A stretch of DNA of 64,000 nucleotides, from the NCBI RefSeq assembly GCF_016858125.1, contig NZ_CP064781.1, positions 1,497,501 to 1,561,500 on the forward strand, given 5' to 3'. Positions within the stretch are counted from its first letter, which is position 1. Every line of letters starts with the position of its first letter. Below the pieces are notes generated by a model. The model did no database searches. It was not told the origin of the DNA and saw only the letters and a list, made by a program, of their open reading frames with translations. A program made the position numbers and the translations under genes. Origin of the DNA: Azospira restricta. GTDB lineage: Bacteria > Pseudomonadota > Gammaproteobacteria > Burkholderiales > Rhodocyclaceae. Of the stretch, positions 1-8,864 are shown in pieces.

Positions 1-45
1 CAGGGCAAGAGCAACTATAATCGCCGCTTCCGCAAAGGGTGCCTC

Positions 46-996
46 ATGATGTTAGAGATTTTCCACTACGAGTACGGGATCAGTGCCATCGATTCCGGCT
101 ACATCCGTCCTCGGCACGCCGCCATCCATTTCGTCGTCGACGCCGGTCGCGTCGCGATCGTCGACACCGGCACCAACGACTCGCTGCCGCGCGTCGAGGC
201 GGCGCTGGAAGCGATGGGGCTCGCCGCGGACAACGTGGACTACGTCATCCTCACCCACGTCCATCTCGACCATGCCGGCGGCGCCGGCTCGCTGATGCGC
301 GCGTTTCCCGGCGCCAAGCTCGTCGTCCATCCGCGTGGCGCCCGCCACATGGCCGATCCGAGCAAACTCGTCGCCGGCGCCGCGGCCGTCTATGGCAGCT
401 CCGAAGTGCGCCGGATGTACGGCGAAGTGCTGCCGATTCCCGCTGAGCGGATCATCGAGGCGCCGCACGAAACGGTGATCCGCCTCGGCAACCGCGAGCT
501 GCTGTGCCTCGACACGCCGGGGCACGCCCGCCACCACATCTGCATTGTCGACCGCAGCGCCAACGCCATCTTCAGCGGCGACACCTTCGGCCTTTCCTAC
601 CGCGAGCTCGATACCGACGGCCGCCAGTTCGTCTTCCCGACGACGACACCGGTGCAGTTCGACCCGGTGGCGCTGCACGCGTCGATCGACCTGCTCATGT
701 CGTTCCATCCGCGGGTCATGTATCTGACGCATTTCAGCGAGCTGCGCGATCTCGAGCTGCACGCCGCCGAGCTCCACCGCCAGATCGATGCCCACGTCGC
801 GATCGCCCGCCGCGAGGCGCGCCCGGGGTCGGACCGTCACGCGCGCATCCGCGCCAACCTCGCGCATCTGCTGGTCAACGAGGTCGAGCGCTTCGGCTGC
901 CGGTTGGGGCCTGCCGAGGTGCTCAAGCTGTGGGAGTCCGACATCGAGCTCAATGCCCAGGGCTTGGACATCTGGCTCGACACGTCAGCGAAATAG
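46..996 (+). CDS. MBL-fold metallo-hydrolase
   Basis: A 316-residue metallo-beta-lactamase-fold hydrolase, probably cytoplasmic because no signal peptide is visible. The zinc signature THVHLDHAGG (HxHxDH) lies near residue 72. Further metal ligands of the fold are visible in TPGHARHH, in FSGDTFG and in YLTHF. Substrate cannot be read from sequence: lactonases, glyoxalase II-like thioesterases and phosphodiesterases share this core. The ATG at 46 is chosen because AAGGG lies about eight bases upstream, but the frame stays open to the left edge of the window, so a longer protein is possible. The 3' end overlaps the convergent corA by 12 bases. Confidence 0.85.
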   Translation: MMLEIFHYEYGISAIDSGYIRPRHAAIHFVVDAGRVAIVDTGTNDSLPRVEAALEAMGLAADNVDYVILTHVHLDHAGGAGSLMRAFPGAKLVVHPRGARHMADPSKLVAGAAAVYGSSEVRRMYGEVLPIPAERIIEAPHETVIRLGNRELLCLDTPGHARHHICIVDRSANAIFSGDTFGLSYRELDTDGRQFVFPTTTPVQFDPVALHASIDLLMSFHPRVMYLTHFSELRDLELHAAELHRQIDAHVAIARREARPGSDRHARIRANLAHLLVNEVERFGCRLGPAEVLKLWESDIELNAQGLDIWLDTSAK

Positions 997-2052
997 CCGT
1001 CGCGACCAGAACACCGCGAACAGCGCGACGGCGACGCCGCCCATCAGCGCCAGTGCCGACCAGAAGCCGTCCGGCGATTCCAGCCACGGCATGCTGCGGA
1101 AATTCATGCCGAAGATGCCGGCGACCAGCGCTGCCGGCATGAACACCGTGGTCAGCAGCGTCAGCGTGCGCACTTCCAGATTGACCCGGTTGCTGACGCT
1201 GTTCAGATAGATGTCGAGCAGGCCGGTCAGCAGGTCGCGCAGGTCCTCCAGTTGCTCCAGCAGATGCACCGCGTGATCGTAGATATCGCGCAGGTAGAGC
1301 CGCGTCTCGTCGCGGAAGAGCGGCGACGGGCTGCGCTGCAGCGAGCCGATCACTTCGCGCATCGGCCAGATCGTCCGCCGCAGCAGCGACAGTTCCCGCT
1401 TCAGCTGGTGCGCCTTCTGCAGCACGTTGCGCTTCGGCCGGCCGAGAATCTCCTCCTCCAGCGCCTCGCACTTGTCGCCGAGGCGTTCGATGATGCTGAA
1501 GTAGGCATCGACCATCGCGTCGAGCAGCGCATAGGCGAGGTAGTCGGCGCCGAGTCGGCGCAGCGGGCTCTTCTCGGCGCGCAGCCGCTGCCGCACCGGC
1601 TCGAAGGTGCCCGACCGGCGCTCCTGGAAGGTGAGCAGGAAGCCGTCGCCGACGACCAGGCTGATCTGGTCGGTGGCGAGGTCGTCACGCTGCCGGGCGA
1701 CGTCGTAGATGCGGCCGACGATGAATAGGTAGTCGTCGTAGGCATCGAGCTTCGGCCGCTGGTCGGTGTTCAGGATGTCTTCGAGGACCAGCGGATGCAG
1801 CGCGAAGCGGCGGCCGATCGCCGCCATCAGTTCGCTGTCGTGTACGCCGTAAACATTCAGCCAGCGCACCGGGGCCGAATCGTCGATCCCTTCCAGACCG
1901 GCGGCGCCGGCGAGCTCGCGTTCGACGATGCCGTCGGGGCCGAACGAGGTCAGCACCAGCGTCGGCGACTCCGTCCTCACCTCGCCGATATGGACCAGCG
2001 CGCCCGGCGGCAGGCCGCTCTTCTGCGAACGCCGCTTCTTGATGCGCGGCAT
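985..2052 (-). CDS. corA: CorA family magnesium/cobalt transporter
   Basis: A 355-residue inner-membrane divalent cation channel of the CorA family, which moves Mg2+ (also Co2+ or Ni2+) into the cell as a pentamer. The diagnostic GMN tripeptide (GIFGMNF) is at about residues 315-317, after the first C-terminal membrane helix. A second helix and a basic tail (WSRRLFR) follow. The N-terminal part is the soluble alpha/beta domain and long stalk helix. The start MPRIKK is preferred because its ATG overlaps the stop of tcdA by one base (TGATG), showing translational coupling. The frame continues further upstream, but that part lies inside tcdA and is a shadow. Confidence 0.93.
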   Translation of the reverse strand: MPRIKKRRSQKSGLPPGALVHIGEVRTESPTLVLTSFGPDGIVERELAGAAGLEGIDDSAPVRWLNVYGVHDSELMAAIGRRFALHPLVLEDILNTDQRPKLDAYDDYLFIVGRIYDVARQRDDLATDQISLVVGDGFLLTFQERRSGTFEPVRQRLRAEKSPLRRLGADYLAYALLDAMVDAYFSIIERLGDKCEALEEEILGRPKRNVLQKAHQLKRELSLLRRTIWPMREVIGSLQRSPSPLFRDETRLYLRDIYDHAVHLLEQLEDLRDLLTGLLDIYLNSVSNRVNLEVRTLTLLTTVFMPAALVAGIFGMNFRSMPWLESPDGFWSALALMGGVAVALFAVFWSRRLFR

Positions 2053-2819
2053 CAGCGTGCCTCGCGCAGGTGCTGTAGCGCCGCCGATGCGGCGAACAGG
2101 CCGAAGCTCGCGGTGATGCTGATCGACGAGCCGAAGCCGGCGCAGTTGAGGCCGCCGGCGCCCGTCGCCGGCAGGTCGCAGGCGGCGGCCACCGGCGGCT
2201 GGATCGGTTCGCTCGAATAGACTGCGGCGACGCCGAAACGCTTCTTCGCATCGCGGGTGAAGCCGTGCGCCTTGCGCAGCTGCGCGCGCACCTTGGCGAG
2301 CAGCGGGTCCTGCTCGGTGCGCGCCAGGTCGTCGATGCGGATGCGGCACGGGTCGCTCTTGCCGCCGGCACCGCCGGCGACGACGATCGGCATCCGGCGG
2401 GCGCGGCAGTGCGCGATCATCGCCACCTTCGCGCGCACCTGGTCGATCGCATCGACGACGACGGCGAATTCGCCGGCGAGCAGCGTCGCAGCGTTCTCCG
2501 GTGTCACGAACTCCTCGATTTCGGTCACCGCGCACTCCGGATTGATCCCCCGGATGCGCTCGGCCATTGCCGTCACCTTGGCCTTGCCGAGGTTCTCGTC
2601 GAGCGCGTGCGCCTGCCGGTTCATGTTCGACTCGGCGACGTGGTCGAGGTCGATCAGCGTCAGCCGGCCGACGCCGCTGCGCGCCAGCGCCTCGACCGTC
2701 CACGAGCCGACGCCGCCGATGCCGACGACGCAGACGTGCGCGGCGCGGTAGCGCGCCAGCGTCGCGGCGCCGTGCAGCCGCGCGATGCCGCCGAAGCGGC
2801 GTTCCAGATCAGCGTCCAT
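2052..2819 (-). CDS. tcdA: tRNA threonylcarbamoyladenosine dehydratase TcdA
   Basis: A 255-residue E1/ThiF-type ATP-dependent enzyme that cyclises t6A at tRNA position 37 to ct6A. The dinucleotide-binding loop GIGGVGSW is at residues 33-40, followed by an acidic strand end (LIDLDHV) and the family segment SNMNRQ. AGGAGGKSDPCRI and the C-terminal GGLNCAGFGSS block are typical of TcdA/CsdL rather than MoeB or ThiF. Length is close to the E. coli protein. It is co-oriented and overlapping with corA, with no obvious functional link between the two. Confidence 0.93.
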   Translation of the reverse strand: MDADLERRFGGIARLHGAATLARYRAAHVCVVGIGGVGSWTVEALARSGVGRLTLIDLDHVAESNMNRQAHALDENLGKAKVTAMAERIRGINPECAVTEIEEFVTPENAATLLAGEFAVVVDAIDQVRAKVAMIAHCRARRMPIVVAGGAGGKSDPCRIRIDDLARTEQDPLLAKVRAQLRKAHGFTRDAKKRFGVAAVYSSEPIQPPVAAACDLPATGAGGLNCAGFGSSISITASFGLFAASAALQHLREAR

Positions 2820-2852
2820 GCGCGCCGTCCGTGTGCGGAAGATCCATCGGCC

Positions 2853-3953
2853 TCAGCTCTCGATGGTGCGCCGGATGACGCGGTTGAACGGCTCAATCCA
2901 TTCCGGCGCGAACTGCTTGTCGCAGGCGTTGATCTCAGCGATCGCGCGCAGCACCGAGCGGTTGCGGCCGCGGTGGATGTGCTTCAGGATCACCGCCTCG
3001 AAGGCGTCGACGATCGCCAGGATCTTCGCGCCGTCGCAGATCTCGCCGCTTTTCAGCCCGGCCGGATAGCCGCTGCCGTCCGGCATCTCGTGGTGCTGAG
3101 CGATCATCCGCGCTGCCTCCTCCCAGCCGTCCATGCGCTGCACCAGGCCGGCGGCGTAGCCGGGATGGCTGTGCAGCACCAGCTTTTCCTCGTCGCTCAT
3201 GCGCCCGGTGTGCAGCCAGAGCGGTTCCGGCAGCAGCATCATGCCGAGGTCGTGCAGGTAGACGGCGGCCTCCAGCTGCACCGGGTCGACCTTCTTGCCG
3301 CCGGTCTGGTTGGTCTCCTGCGCCAGGCGCAGGATGCGGTTGGTGCGCCCCTTGAACATCGGCGAGCGGGCTTCCGACTGCAGCGCGATTGCGCGGAAGA
3401 AGCGCAGGTCGTCGGCGACCTGCAGGTTCTTGCGCGAGATCGCCGGGCTCTTGCCGATCGGCAGAATGGTGCTCGCCGCCGCCTTGAAACCGGTGACCGA
3501 CTCGATCAGCGCCGAGGCGGCGGTGTCGATGCCCTCGGGCATCGAGCGTGACATCTTCTCCAGCCCCTGCACCAGCTGCGGCAGGCGCAGGTTGTCGAGC
3601 GGGTGGTGCGAGAGCAGCGAGTCGGTGGCCAGCTCGAGGCGGTCGGTGGCGAGCAGGATGGCTTCCGCGGTGAGGTCGGTGAACACCACCTCGCCGGCGC
3701 GCAGGCGGGAGAGCAGGCCCTCGATCGGGTGGGCGATGGCGACCGCGAAGTCGACCTTGCACATCGCCGCATCGCCCTTGATGTTGTGCATCGCCCGGAA
3801 CAGGCTGGCGATCGCCTCGCGATCGCCGGGGACGTCCTTCAGCCGCGAGACGTCGCGTTCGATCGTCAGGACGTGATCGACCAGCGCGTCGAAAAACGTC
3901 TGCAGCGCCTCCACGTCCTCGACGTTGGGCGAGACGACCGAACTCATATCCAT
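2853..3953 (-). CDS. Hpt-like / HD-GYP domain protein
   Basis: A 366-residue predicted c-di-GMP phosphodiesterase. The N-terminal 120 residues look like a histidine phosphotransfer helix bundle, with the segment MHNIKGDA centred on His56 (the Hpt consensus is HxxKGxA). The C-terminal domain carries the HD pair at His234-Asp235, His287-His288 and DGSGYP around 292-297. The lysine normally following HDIG is replaced by Met238 (HDLGMM), so catalysis may be altered. No transmembrane segment or receiver domain is present. A second start codon lies two codons inside the chosen one. The gene follows the same strand as tcdA and corA but is separated by 33 bases. Confidence 0.85.
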   Translation of the reverse strand: MDMSSVVSPNVEDVEALQTFFDALVDHVLTIERDVSRLKDVPGDREAIASLFRAMHNIKGDAAMCKVDFAVAIAHPIEGLLSRLRAGEVVFTDLTAEAILLATDRLELATDSLLSHHPLDNLRLPQLVQGLEKMSRSMPEGIDTAASALIESVTGFKAAASTILPIGKSPAISRKNLQVADDLRFFRAIALQSEARSPMFKGRTNRILRLAQETNQTGGKKVDPVQLEAAVYLHDLGMMLLPEPLWLHTGRMSDEEKLVLHSHPGYAAGLVQRMDGWEEAARMIAQHHEMPDGSGYPAGLKSGEICDGAKILAIVDAFEAVILKHIHRGRNRSVLRAIAEINACDKQFAPEWIEPFNRVIRRTIES

Positions 3954-4039
3954 TGCGGAACCCCTTTACGTCCAGGGTTCCCAGTTTAGCCGAAGCCGGC
4001 GCCGCTGCGCAGCCGGCGGCGGCGCCGGCAACGCCGGCG

Positions 4040-5254
4040 TCATTGCCCCTTGCGCTGTACCACGTAGCCGCGCAGGGCGTCCTCGCGGTAGGCGTAGTCG
4101 ACCGCGCCCTTGCGCACGATGCCCATTACCAGCATGTTGCCGGACAGTGCGTCGTGGTCGGTCTTCGAGAACGGCTTGTCGTAGGTGGTGATAACGCCGG
4201 CGACCGGGCGCCTGAGATCCTCCAGCGCCGCCTTGACGCGCACCGGCTCCGCGCTCTGCGCCTGGTGCAGCGCGTAGAACAGCAGCAGCGCCGCGTCGTA
4301 GCCCTGCGCCGCGGCCATCGGCGCCGGAATGATCGGCGTGTTGAACTTCTGCGTGTAGGCGGTGATGAAGGCGTTGCGCCGCTGGAAGCTGGCCTGCTGG
4401 ATGAAGCTCACCGCGACCAGCGCGCCTTCGCCGGCGGGGCCGGCGCCGTCGATGAAGTTGCGCCAGCACAGCGGCCAGCTGCCCATCAGCTGCACTGGCC
4501 ACTTCTGCTTCTCGATGCTCTTCGCCAGCACCGCCGCCTCGGGGCCGACGGTGTAGCTGATGACGACGTCGGCGCCGGCGGCCTTCGCCTCCCTGACCTG
4601 CTCGGAGAGGTCCTTGACGCCGATCGCGAAGCGCTGCACCGAGACCGGCTTCAGGCCGGCCGCCGCCAGCGCCTGCTCGACGTCGTTCTTGCCGGCTTCG
4701 CCGTAGCCGGTGGTGTCGGCGAACAGCGCGAATTTGCGGAAGCCGCGCTTCAGCGCGTCGGCGACGATGAACGGCGCCTGGATCTCGTCGCGCGGCGAGA
4801 CGCGGAAGATCCAGTTCTCCGGCGCGTCGGCGTACTTCTTGGTCAGCGGCGTGCCGGTCGATACCGGCACGATCAGCGGTACCCGGGCTGTCTGGAAGAG
4901 GTCGATCGTCGCCAGCCCGACGCCGGTATTGCAGACGCCGAGCGCGGCCACCACCTTCTCCTTCGCCAGCATCTCGCCGATCGCCTTGCGGGCCGCCTCC
5001 GGGTTGGCCTGGTCATCGACCTCGACCAACTCGATCTTCTTGCCGTTGACGCCGCCGGCCATGCCGTTGATCTCCTCGATCGCCAGCCGGATGCCGTTGC
5101 GCATCGATACGCCCATGTCCGCCGAACCGCCGCTGAATGGACAGAAGACGCCGATGCGGATGGTCTCCTCGCCGCTCGTCGCCGTCGCCGAGCCCGGCCC
5201 GGCGACGGCGAAAAGGGTGAGCAGAAGCGCCCGTGCGAAATACGCTAACTTCAT
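4040..5254 (-). CDS. Periplasmic ligand-binding protein, branched-chain amino acid type
   Basis: A 404-residue periplasmic binding protein of the Leu/Ile/Val (peripla_BP_6) family. An N-terminal signal peptide ends near GSATA, then the mature protein opens with IRIGVFCPFSGGSADMG, the usual first strand and substrate loop. The repeated alpha/beta units DDQANPEAARKA and VIVPVSTGTPLTKKY are typical. No permease or ATPase gene is adjacent, so it either serves a transporter encoded elsewhere or acts as a sensor or ligand carrier. The ligand cannot be told from sequence. Many members bind amino acids, aromatic acids or urea. Confidence 0.85.
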   Translation of the reverse strand: MKLAYFARALLLTLFAVAGPGSATATSGEETIRIGVFCPFSGGSADMGVSMRNGIRLAIEEINGMAGGVNGKKIELVEVDDQANPEAARKAIGEMLAKEKVVAALGVCNTGVGLATIDLFQTARVPLIVPVSTGTPLTKKYADAPENWIFRVSPRDEIQAPFIVADALKRGFRKFALFADTTGYGEAGKNDVEQALAAAGLKPVSVQRFAIGVKDLSEQVREAKAAGADVVISYTVGPEAAVLAKSIEKQKWPVQLMGSWPLCWRNFIDGAGPAGEGALVAVSFIQQASFQRRNAFITAYTQKFNTPIIPAPMAAAQGYDAALLLFYALHQAQSAEPVRVKAALEDLRRPVAGVITTYDKPFSKTDHDALSGNMLVMGIVRKGAVDYAYREDALRGYVVQRKGQ

Positions 5255-5434
5255 GCCGTGTCTCCATTTTATGGTTGTCAGATGACCTGATTCTATGGCA
5301 ACGTTTTGCCGTTGACCATCCCCCCCGGAAGCCCCGTCGCTGCGTAAAACAGCGCGGGCTGCGGCGCTCTCGGCTAAACTTCAGCCCCTGAGATTTTTCG
5401 CCTGTCTTCCAACCTTTTCCGCAAGGAGTCCTCC

Positions 5435-5782
5435 ATGTCCGTCACTACCACCGCCAGCGGCCTCGTCATCGAAGAGCTGGTCCTCGGCACCGGCGCCGAA
5501 GCCAAGCCCGGCAAGCTGGTCGTCGTGCACTACACCGGCTGGCTGACCGACGGCAGCAAGTTCGACTCCAGCCTCGACCGCAACGACCCCTTCGTCTTCC
5601 CGCTCGCGCAGCGCTACGTGATTCCCGGCTGGGACGAGGGCGTGCAGGGCATGCGCGTCGGCGGCAAGCGCAAGCTGACCATTCCGCCCGAACTCGGCTA
5701 CGGTGCCCGCGGCGCCGGCGGCGTGATCCCGCCGAATGCGACGCTGGTCTTCGAAGTCGCGCTGCTCGACGTCAAGGAATGA
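5435..5782 (+). CDS. FKBP-type peptidyl-prolyl cis-trans isomerase
   Basis: A 115-residue single-domain FKBP without signal peptide, so a cytoplasmic proline isomerase. Canonical blocks are visible in order: [54 protein letters not shown] and [16 protein letters not shown]. An AAGGAG ribosome-binding site precedes the ATG. The stop overlaps the next start (ATGA), coupling it to the pseudouridine synthase gene. Confidence 0.95.
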   Translation: MSVTTTASGLVIEELVLGTGAEAKPGKLVVVHYTGWLTDGSKFDSSLDRNDPFVFPLAQRYVIPGWDEGVQGMRVGGKRKLTIPPELGYGARGAGGVIPPNATLVFEVALLDVKE

Positions 5783-6660
5783 GCGAAGGCGGGCGTCCTC
5801 CGCGCAAGCCGGGCAGCGCGTCCGGGCCGGCCCGGCGCGTGCCGGGGCCGGGCCGCGCCGCGCCCGGCGCCAGCGCCAAGCCGCGCGCGGCCGCGCCCGT
5901 GCGGCCGGCACCCTCGTCGGCCGCGACCGCCGCCGATGGCGTGCGCATCTCCAAGCTGATGGCCGAGCGCGGCCTGTGCTCGCGGCGCGAGGCCGATACC
6001 TACATCGAGCGCGGCTGGGTCTTCGTCGACGGCCAGCGCGTCACCGAGCTCGGCACCCGCGCGCCGGCCAACGCCCGCATCACGCTGGCGCCGGAAGCGC
6101 GCGCCAGGCAGGAAGAGCGCGTCACCATCCTGCTCAACAAGCCGATCGGCTACGTCTCCGGCCAGCCCGAACCCGGCTTCCAGCCGGCGGTGTCGCTGAT
6201 CGGCCGCGACACGCAATGGCGCGCCGACCAGGGAACGGTATTCCGCCCGGCGCACCTCAAGGGGCTGGCGCCGGCCGGCCGCCTCGACATCGACTCGACC
6301 GGCCTGCTGGTGCTGACGCAGGACGGGCGCATCGCCCGGCAGCTGATCGGCGACGACTCCGAGGTGGAGAAGGAATACCTGGTACGCGTCGACGGCCAGC
6401 TGGTTCCCGACGGCCTGCGCCTGCTCAATCACGGCCTGTCGCTCGACGGCCGCCCGCTGCGCCCGGCGAAGGTCGAGTGGCTGAACGACGACCAGCTGCG
6501 CTTCATCCTGCGCGAGGGACGCAAGCGGCAGATCCGCCGCATGTGCGAGTTGGTCGGCCTCAAGGTCGTCGGCCTGAAGCGCGTGCGCATCGGTCGCGTC
6601 CGCCTCGGCGAACTGCCGACCGGGCAGTGGCGCTACCTGCGCGACGACGAGGCGTTCTGA
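5779..6660 (+). CDS. RluF/RsuA-family 23S rRNA pseudouridine synthase
   Basis: A 293-residue rRNA pseudouridine synthase. The first 50 residues are a low-complexity Arg/Pro/Ala-rich basic extension. They are followed by an S4 RNA-binding domain ([19 protein letters not shown]) and the catalytic RsuA-type domain. The active-site aspartate is Asp170 in [13 protein letters not shown]. The block [16 protein letters not shown] is typical of the RluB/RluF group. RluF (U2604) is the more likely assignment because of the [10 protein letters not shown] and [12 protein letters not shown] segments. Assignment within the subfamily is inference. Translation is coupled to the FKBP gene by a four-base overlap. 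Confidence 0.88.
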   Translation: MSEGGRPPRKPGSASGPARRVPGPGRAAPGASAKPRAAAPVRPAPSSAATAADGVRISKLMAERGLCSRREADTYIERGWVFVDGQRVTELGTRAPANARITLAPEARARQEERVTILLNKPIGYVSGQPEPGFQPAVSLIGRDTQWRADQGTVFRPAHLKGLAPAGRLDIDSTGLLVLTQDGRIARQLIGDDSEVEKEYLVRVDGQLVPDGLRLLNHGLSLDGRPLRPAKVEWLNDDQLRFILREGRKRQIRRMCELVGLKVVGLKRVRIGRVRLGELPTGQWRYLRDDEAF

Positions 6661-6772
6661 GCGCCGCGCTCGGTGACCCTTCCGAACAAGTTGTAAAGCT
6701 TTGTTTCCGTTGTCCCGCAAGGGTTTCGGCGTGCCCTATCCTTGCCGCACGAACATTGCAAGGACCACGGAA

Positions 6773-7162
6773 ATGAACCACACCCGACTCTCCCTCGCCG
6801 CCCTGCTGCTCGCTGCCGGCCTCGCCGCGTCCAGTGCCCACGCCCTCGACTTCGGCACCGCGATCGGCGGCGGCGTCGGCGCCGTCGCCGGCGCCGTCAT
6901 CGGCGACTCGGTCGGCGGCCGCAACGGCGCCATCGTCGGCAGCGGCGTCGGCGGTGCGGTCGGCGCCGTCATCGGCCAGTCGGCCGGCGAGCCGCGCTAC
7001 TACCCGGCCTATCCCGCCGGCGGCTACCGCGTCCATACGCCGCCGCGCGTCGTCGAATACCACTACTACGAGCCGCCGCAGCGGCACGGGAACGGCTGGG
7101 GGCATCGCAAGCACAAGCACCATCACCGCCACGACCACGGCTACTACCGTTACGACGACTGA
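6773..7162 (+). CDS. Secreted glycine-zipper protein with His-rich tail
   Basis: A 129-residue exported protein. The signal peptide ends at ASSAHA, then a glycine zipper runs from about residue 25 to 75 (repeated GGxVGAVxGAVIG units), a hairpin type that inserts in outer membranes. The C-terminal 25 residues are rich in His, Lys and Tyr (KHKHHHRHDHG), which could bind metal. The ATG at 6773 is chosen because it places the signal peptide first. An in-frame earlier start at 6701 would add a non-hydrophobic leader. Function unknown; it resembles small envelope-stress or surface-antigen proteins. Confidence 0.75.
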   Translation: MNHTRLSLAALLLAAGLAASSAHALDFGTAIGGGVGAVAGAVIGDSVGGRNGAIVGSGVGGAVGAVIGQSAGEPRYYPAYPAGGYRVHTPPRVVEYHYYEPPQRHGNGWGHRKHKHHHRHDHGYYRYDD

Positions 7163-7268
7163 AACCGGCCGTGGCCGGCCGCAATGAAGCGCCTGGCCTG
7201 CCTGCGTCCGGCGGCGGGCAGGTCCAAGGCGGGCGGGCGATAGGGCGACTGACTGCCGCCGCTCCGGC

Positions 7269-7745
7269 TCAGTCGCAGATCGCCTTGCAGGCCGCCGCGT
7301 CGCCGGCGCAGGCCTCGGCGTTGGCGGTGCGGCAGACGGCCTTGCTGCGGTGGGAGAACACCAGGCCGTCGCCATAGCTGCACGCCACCCGCGTCATCTT
7401 GCCGTCCGTGCCGACACTGATCTTCGACGCCTTCGCCTGTTTCACCGCCTCCGGCGGCAGGTCGCAGGAGACGTAGGCGTGGAAGGCGCCGTCCGTGGTT
7501 TCCCACAGTGCAACGTTCTTCTTCTGGCGGTAGAGCCGGTAGTCGGTGCACACTTCGGCGCCCTTGCCGTAGATGCGTGCGTTGTCGCTGCAGTAGCCGT
7601 TGAACGTGAACAGCAGATCGTCCTCGCTCGGACAGCTCGCGACCTGCGCCGCAGTGGCGAGGTCCGGGCAGGCGATTTCGGTTACCGCGGCGGCGGCCGG
7701 CAGTGCGGCGACGAGCAGGGTGAGCAGGGGCAGGCGCAACTTCAT
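7269..7745 (-). CDS. Secreted cysteine-rich hypothetical protein
   Basis: A 158-residue protein with a clean signal peptide (MKLRLPLLTLLVAALPAAAA). The mature part has ten cysteines, an even number, so probably periplasmic and disulfide-bonded. The cysteines cluster in the first 45 mature residues and in the last 30 (EACAGDAAACKAICD). No family is recognised. It lies downstream of the M23 peptidase gene on the same strand with about 90 bases between them, which could be co-transcription. Confidence 0.7.
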   Translation of the reverse strand: MKLRLPLLTLLVAALPAAAAVTEIACPDLATAAQVASCPSEDDLLFTFNGYCSDNARIYGKGAEVCTDYRLYRQKKNVALWETTDGAFHAYVSCDLPPEAVKQAKASKISVGTDGKMTRVACSYGDGLVFSHRSKAVCRTANAEACAGDAAACKAICD

Positions 7746-7837
7746 CGGTCGATCTCCAGTGCGGGAAACGGTGCGGCGGCGCGTGCCGCTGCCGCTATTC
7801 TGCCTGTCCGGCCGCCGTGCCGCACCTGCCCGCGGCC

Positions 7838-8665
7838 CTACGGGCGCCGCAGGAACAGCTCGGGATCGACGGCGCTGCCGCCGACCACCACCACCCAATG
7901 CAGGTGCGGTCCGGTGGCGCGGCCGCTGGCGCCGCTGGCGCCGAGCGCGGCGCCGCGCGCCACTGCCTGTCCCGGCGCGACCGCGACCTGCGAGAGGTGG
8001 GCGTAGAGCGTCAGCAGTCCCTGCCCGTGGTCGATGACGACGGTGCGGCCGGCGAAATAGAAGTCTTCGACCGCGAGCACCGTGCCGGCCGCCGGCGCCC
8101 GCACCGGCTGGCCGCCGGCGACGGCGAGGTCGAGTCCGGAATGCGGCGCGCGCGCTTCGCCGTTGAGTACCCGGCGCAGACCGAAGCGTGCCGACAGCCG
8201 GCCGGCCGCCGGCAGCGCGAAGTCGGTGGCCGGCGCGGGCGACGGCGAGAAGTGCCGCTTCAGCGCGTCCAGCCGCTGCTGTTCGGCGACGATGCGTTCC
8301 GCGAGCTCGGGCGGCGGCGTCACCATGCGCGCATCCGGGATCGTCAGCCGCTGCGTCGGATAGTGCCGGGCGCGCACGGTGAAGGCCTGTGTGCGCTGCC
8401 GGCCGCCGTCGTCGACGGTCGCCTGCTGCGGCCCCGGCACGCTGTCGAGAGGGATGCCGATCAGCGCGAACCAGCGTCCGTTCTCGCGCACCACCGGCTG
8501 CGGACGGCCGTCGAAATGCACCTGCGGCGCCGCCGCGCCGGCGAGCTCGAGGACGGCGATGCCGCCGGGAACGGGCAGGTGCCGCGGCAACGCGAGCGCA
8601 GCGCCGCAGGCGAGCGCGAGCAGGAGGCCGACGAGGTGGCGGGTGATGGTCGAGGCGTGCTTCAA
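7838..8665 (-). CDS. M23 family peptidase (LytM-type endopeptidase)
   Basis: A 275-residue exported peptidoglycan endopeptidase. The N-terminal hydrophobic stretch HLVGLLLALACGAALA is a signal peptide. A PQ-rich beta domain follows, then the LytM core with HSGLD (HxxxD) and GPHLHW (HxH), so the zinc ligands are intact. The start is TTG at 8665: GGAG lies eight bases upstream, and an upstream ATG would run into the divergent FapA-family gene. Typical family members in beta/gammaproteobacteria have this length. It probably trims or remodels murein cross-links. Confidence 0.88.
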   Translation of the reverse strand: MKHASTITRHLVGLLLALACGAALALPRHLPVPGGIAVLELAGAAAPQVHFDGRPQPVVRENGRWFALIGIPLDSVPGPQQATVDDGGRQRTQAFTVRARHYPTQRLTIPDARMVTPPPELAERIVAEQQRLDALKRHFSPSPAPATDFALPAAGRLSARFGLRRVLNGEARAPHSGLDLAVAGGQPVRAPAAGTVLAVEDFYFAGRTVVIDHGQGLLTLYAHLSQVAVAPGQAVARGAALGASGASGRATGPHLHWVVVVGGSAVDPELFLRRP

Positions 8666-8864
8666 GGGATGGGCTCCGGGTGTCGCGGCGGCATCCGGGC
8701 ACCGCCGATCTGGCCGAAAGTCCTGCTGTTCTGCTACCTTAGGAGTCCGTAGCGCACAGTCGCGACGGACGGCGAGGCCGAGAATATACAGTACAGCCGC
8801 CTCGCCGGAACCCGCGCCGTTCCGGAATCCCGCCGGCGGCGGGTCGAACCGAGGAGGAATGGAG

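Noticed and set aside
1-45. 3' end of an upstream gene at the left edge
   Set aside because: Forty-five bases are too few to assign. One frame stops at the MBL start region, but there is no recognisable protein end.
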